Assembly (NCBI GenBank): GCA_016874555.1
Contig: VGTW01000003.1
Coordinates: forward strand, 1 to 64,000
Direction: 5' to 3'
DNA: 64,000 bases
Source of the DNA: Gammaproteobacteria bacterium
Lineage (GTDB): Bacteria > Pseudomonadota > Gammaproteobacteria > Steroidobacterales > Steroidobacteraceae
Positions 63,266 through 64,000 of this stretch are shown piece by piece (positions within the stretch are counted from its first letter, which is position 1; each line of letters begins with the position of its first letter). Below the pieces are notes generated by a model. It was not told the DNA's origin. It worked only from the letters and a program-made list of their open reading frames with translations, and ran no database searches. The translations under genes and the position numbers were made by a program.

Positions 63266-64000
63266 GTATAAACTCCGCGTAAAGTTTCTTCGAGCACGGC
63301 CATACGCACGGCGACGCCGTTGCGGACCTGATCGCGAATCACCGATTGCGCACCATCGGCAACGTCCGAGGCAATTTCCACACCGCGGTTCATCGGTTGT
63401 GGATGCATTACGATGGCGTCGCGACTAGCGCTGCGCAGGCGTTGCTGCGTCAGCCCCCATTCGGCGAAATAACTGCCTTCATCGGGAATGGCCGCGGAGC
63501 TCATCCGTTCTTTTTGGATTCGCAGTATCATGACGACATCGCAGTCAGCGATGCCCGACTCGAGTGAGCCGTGGCGCAGACAACCAGCGAATTCTTTGGT
63601 GTCGGGCATGAGTGCAGAGGGTGCAACGATGCGAATTTCGCCGGCACCGAAGGCTGCAAAGGCTTGCCACGCGGAGCGCGCGACGCGTGAGTGGCGAATA
63701 TCGCCGACGATGGCGATGCGCAAACCCTCGATTCGACCTTTGTGTTGGCGCACGGTCAGCGCATCGAGCAGACCCTGCGTCGGATGCGAGCACCCGCCGG
63801 CGCCACCCGACAACACACTCACCCGATCACCGATATGCCGTGCCACCAAATCGGGGACTGAGGCGTCGGCGTCGCGCAAGACGAAGGTGTCGACTTGCAT
63901 CGACTCGAGCGTGGCTACGGTATCGAGCACGCTCTCCCCCTTGAGTCGCGACGATAATTGCACTTCGATGTTGACTACATCGGCGCCGAGTCGATGCGCG
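63262..64000 (-). CDS. pyrB: Aspartate carbamoyltransferase catalytic subunit (N-terminus outside window)
   Basis: SSRLKGESVLDTVATLESMQVDTFVLRDAD; HPTQGLLDALTVRQHKGRIEGLRIAIVGDIRHSRVARS; VMHPQPMNRGVEI; frame stays open to window end. Confidence 0.94.
   Translation of the reverse strand, partial: AHRLGADVVNIEVQLSSRLKGESVLDTVATLESMQVDTFVLRDADASVPDLVARHIGDRVSVLSGGAGGCSHPTQGLLDALTVRQHKGRIEGLRIAIVGDIRHSRVARSAWQAFAAFGAGEIRIVAPSALMPDTKEFAGCLRHGSLESGIADCDVVMILRIQKERMSSAAIPDEGSYFAEWGLTQQRLRSASRDAIVMHPQPMNRGVEIASDVADGAQSVIRDQVRNGVAVRMAVLEETLRGVYT

Overview
This 64 kb window is a high-GC, gammaproteobacterial-type chromosomal segment. It is dense in housekeeping genes: recC-recB-recD, pntAB, glpK, fbaA, rpsU-yqeY-dnaG-rpoD with divergent tsaD-folB-folK, cca, degQ/htrA, class II RNR nrdJab, ppnN, htpG, msrB, a Cpx-like two-component system with a CpxP/Spy-like protein, HU, and yggT-proC-yggS-pyrK-pyrB. 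I found no transposases, CRISPR arrays, rRNA or tRNA genes. The most notable items are: (1) a compact co-directional block at 18.8-22.8 kb of PhyH-type dioxygenase, SSS symporter, small protein, 2OG-Fe(II) oxygenase and DUF6065-like protein, which is a candidate uncharacterised pathway; (2) several decayed genes missed by ORF calling (GntR/UTRA, NmrA-like and CysB-like at 24-30 kb; a divergent response regulator/histidine kinase pair at 54.6-56.7 kb), plus a frameshifted DUF4382 gene and a cyclic-nucleotide-binding gene interrupted by in-frame TGA; (3) two strong hairpins that sequester the Shine-Dalgarno of a nitroreductase gene and of degQ/htrA, and a GCAA-tetraloop hairpin in the glpK leader; (4) a long histone H1-like Ala/Lys/Pro N-terminal tail on RpoD; (5) paired identical NrdR-type palindromes upstream of nrdJ; (6) a 10-bp-periodic repeat between the Cpx-like regulator and its CpxP/Spy-like neighbour. 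All calls come from reading the sequence; no database search was run.
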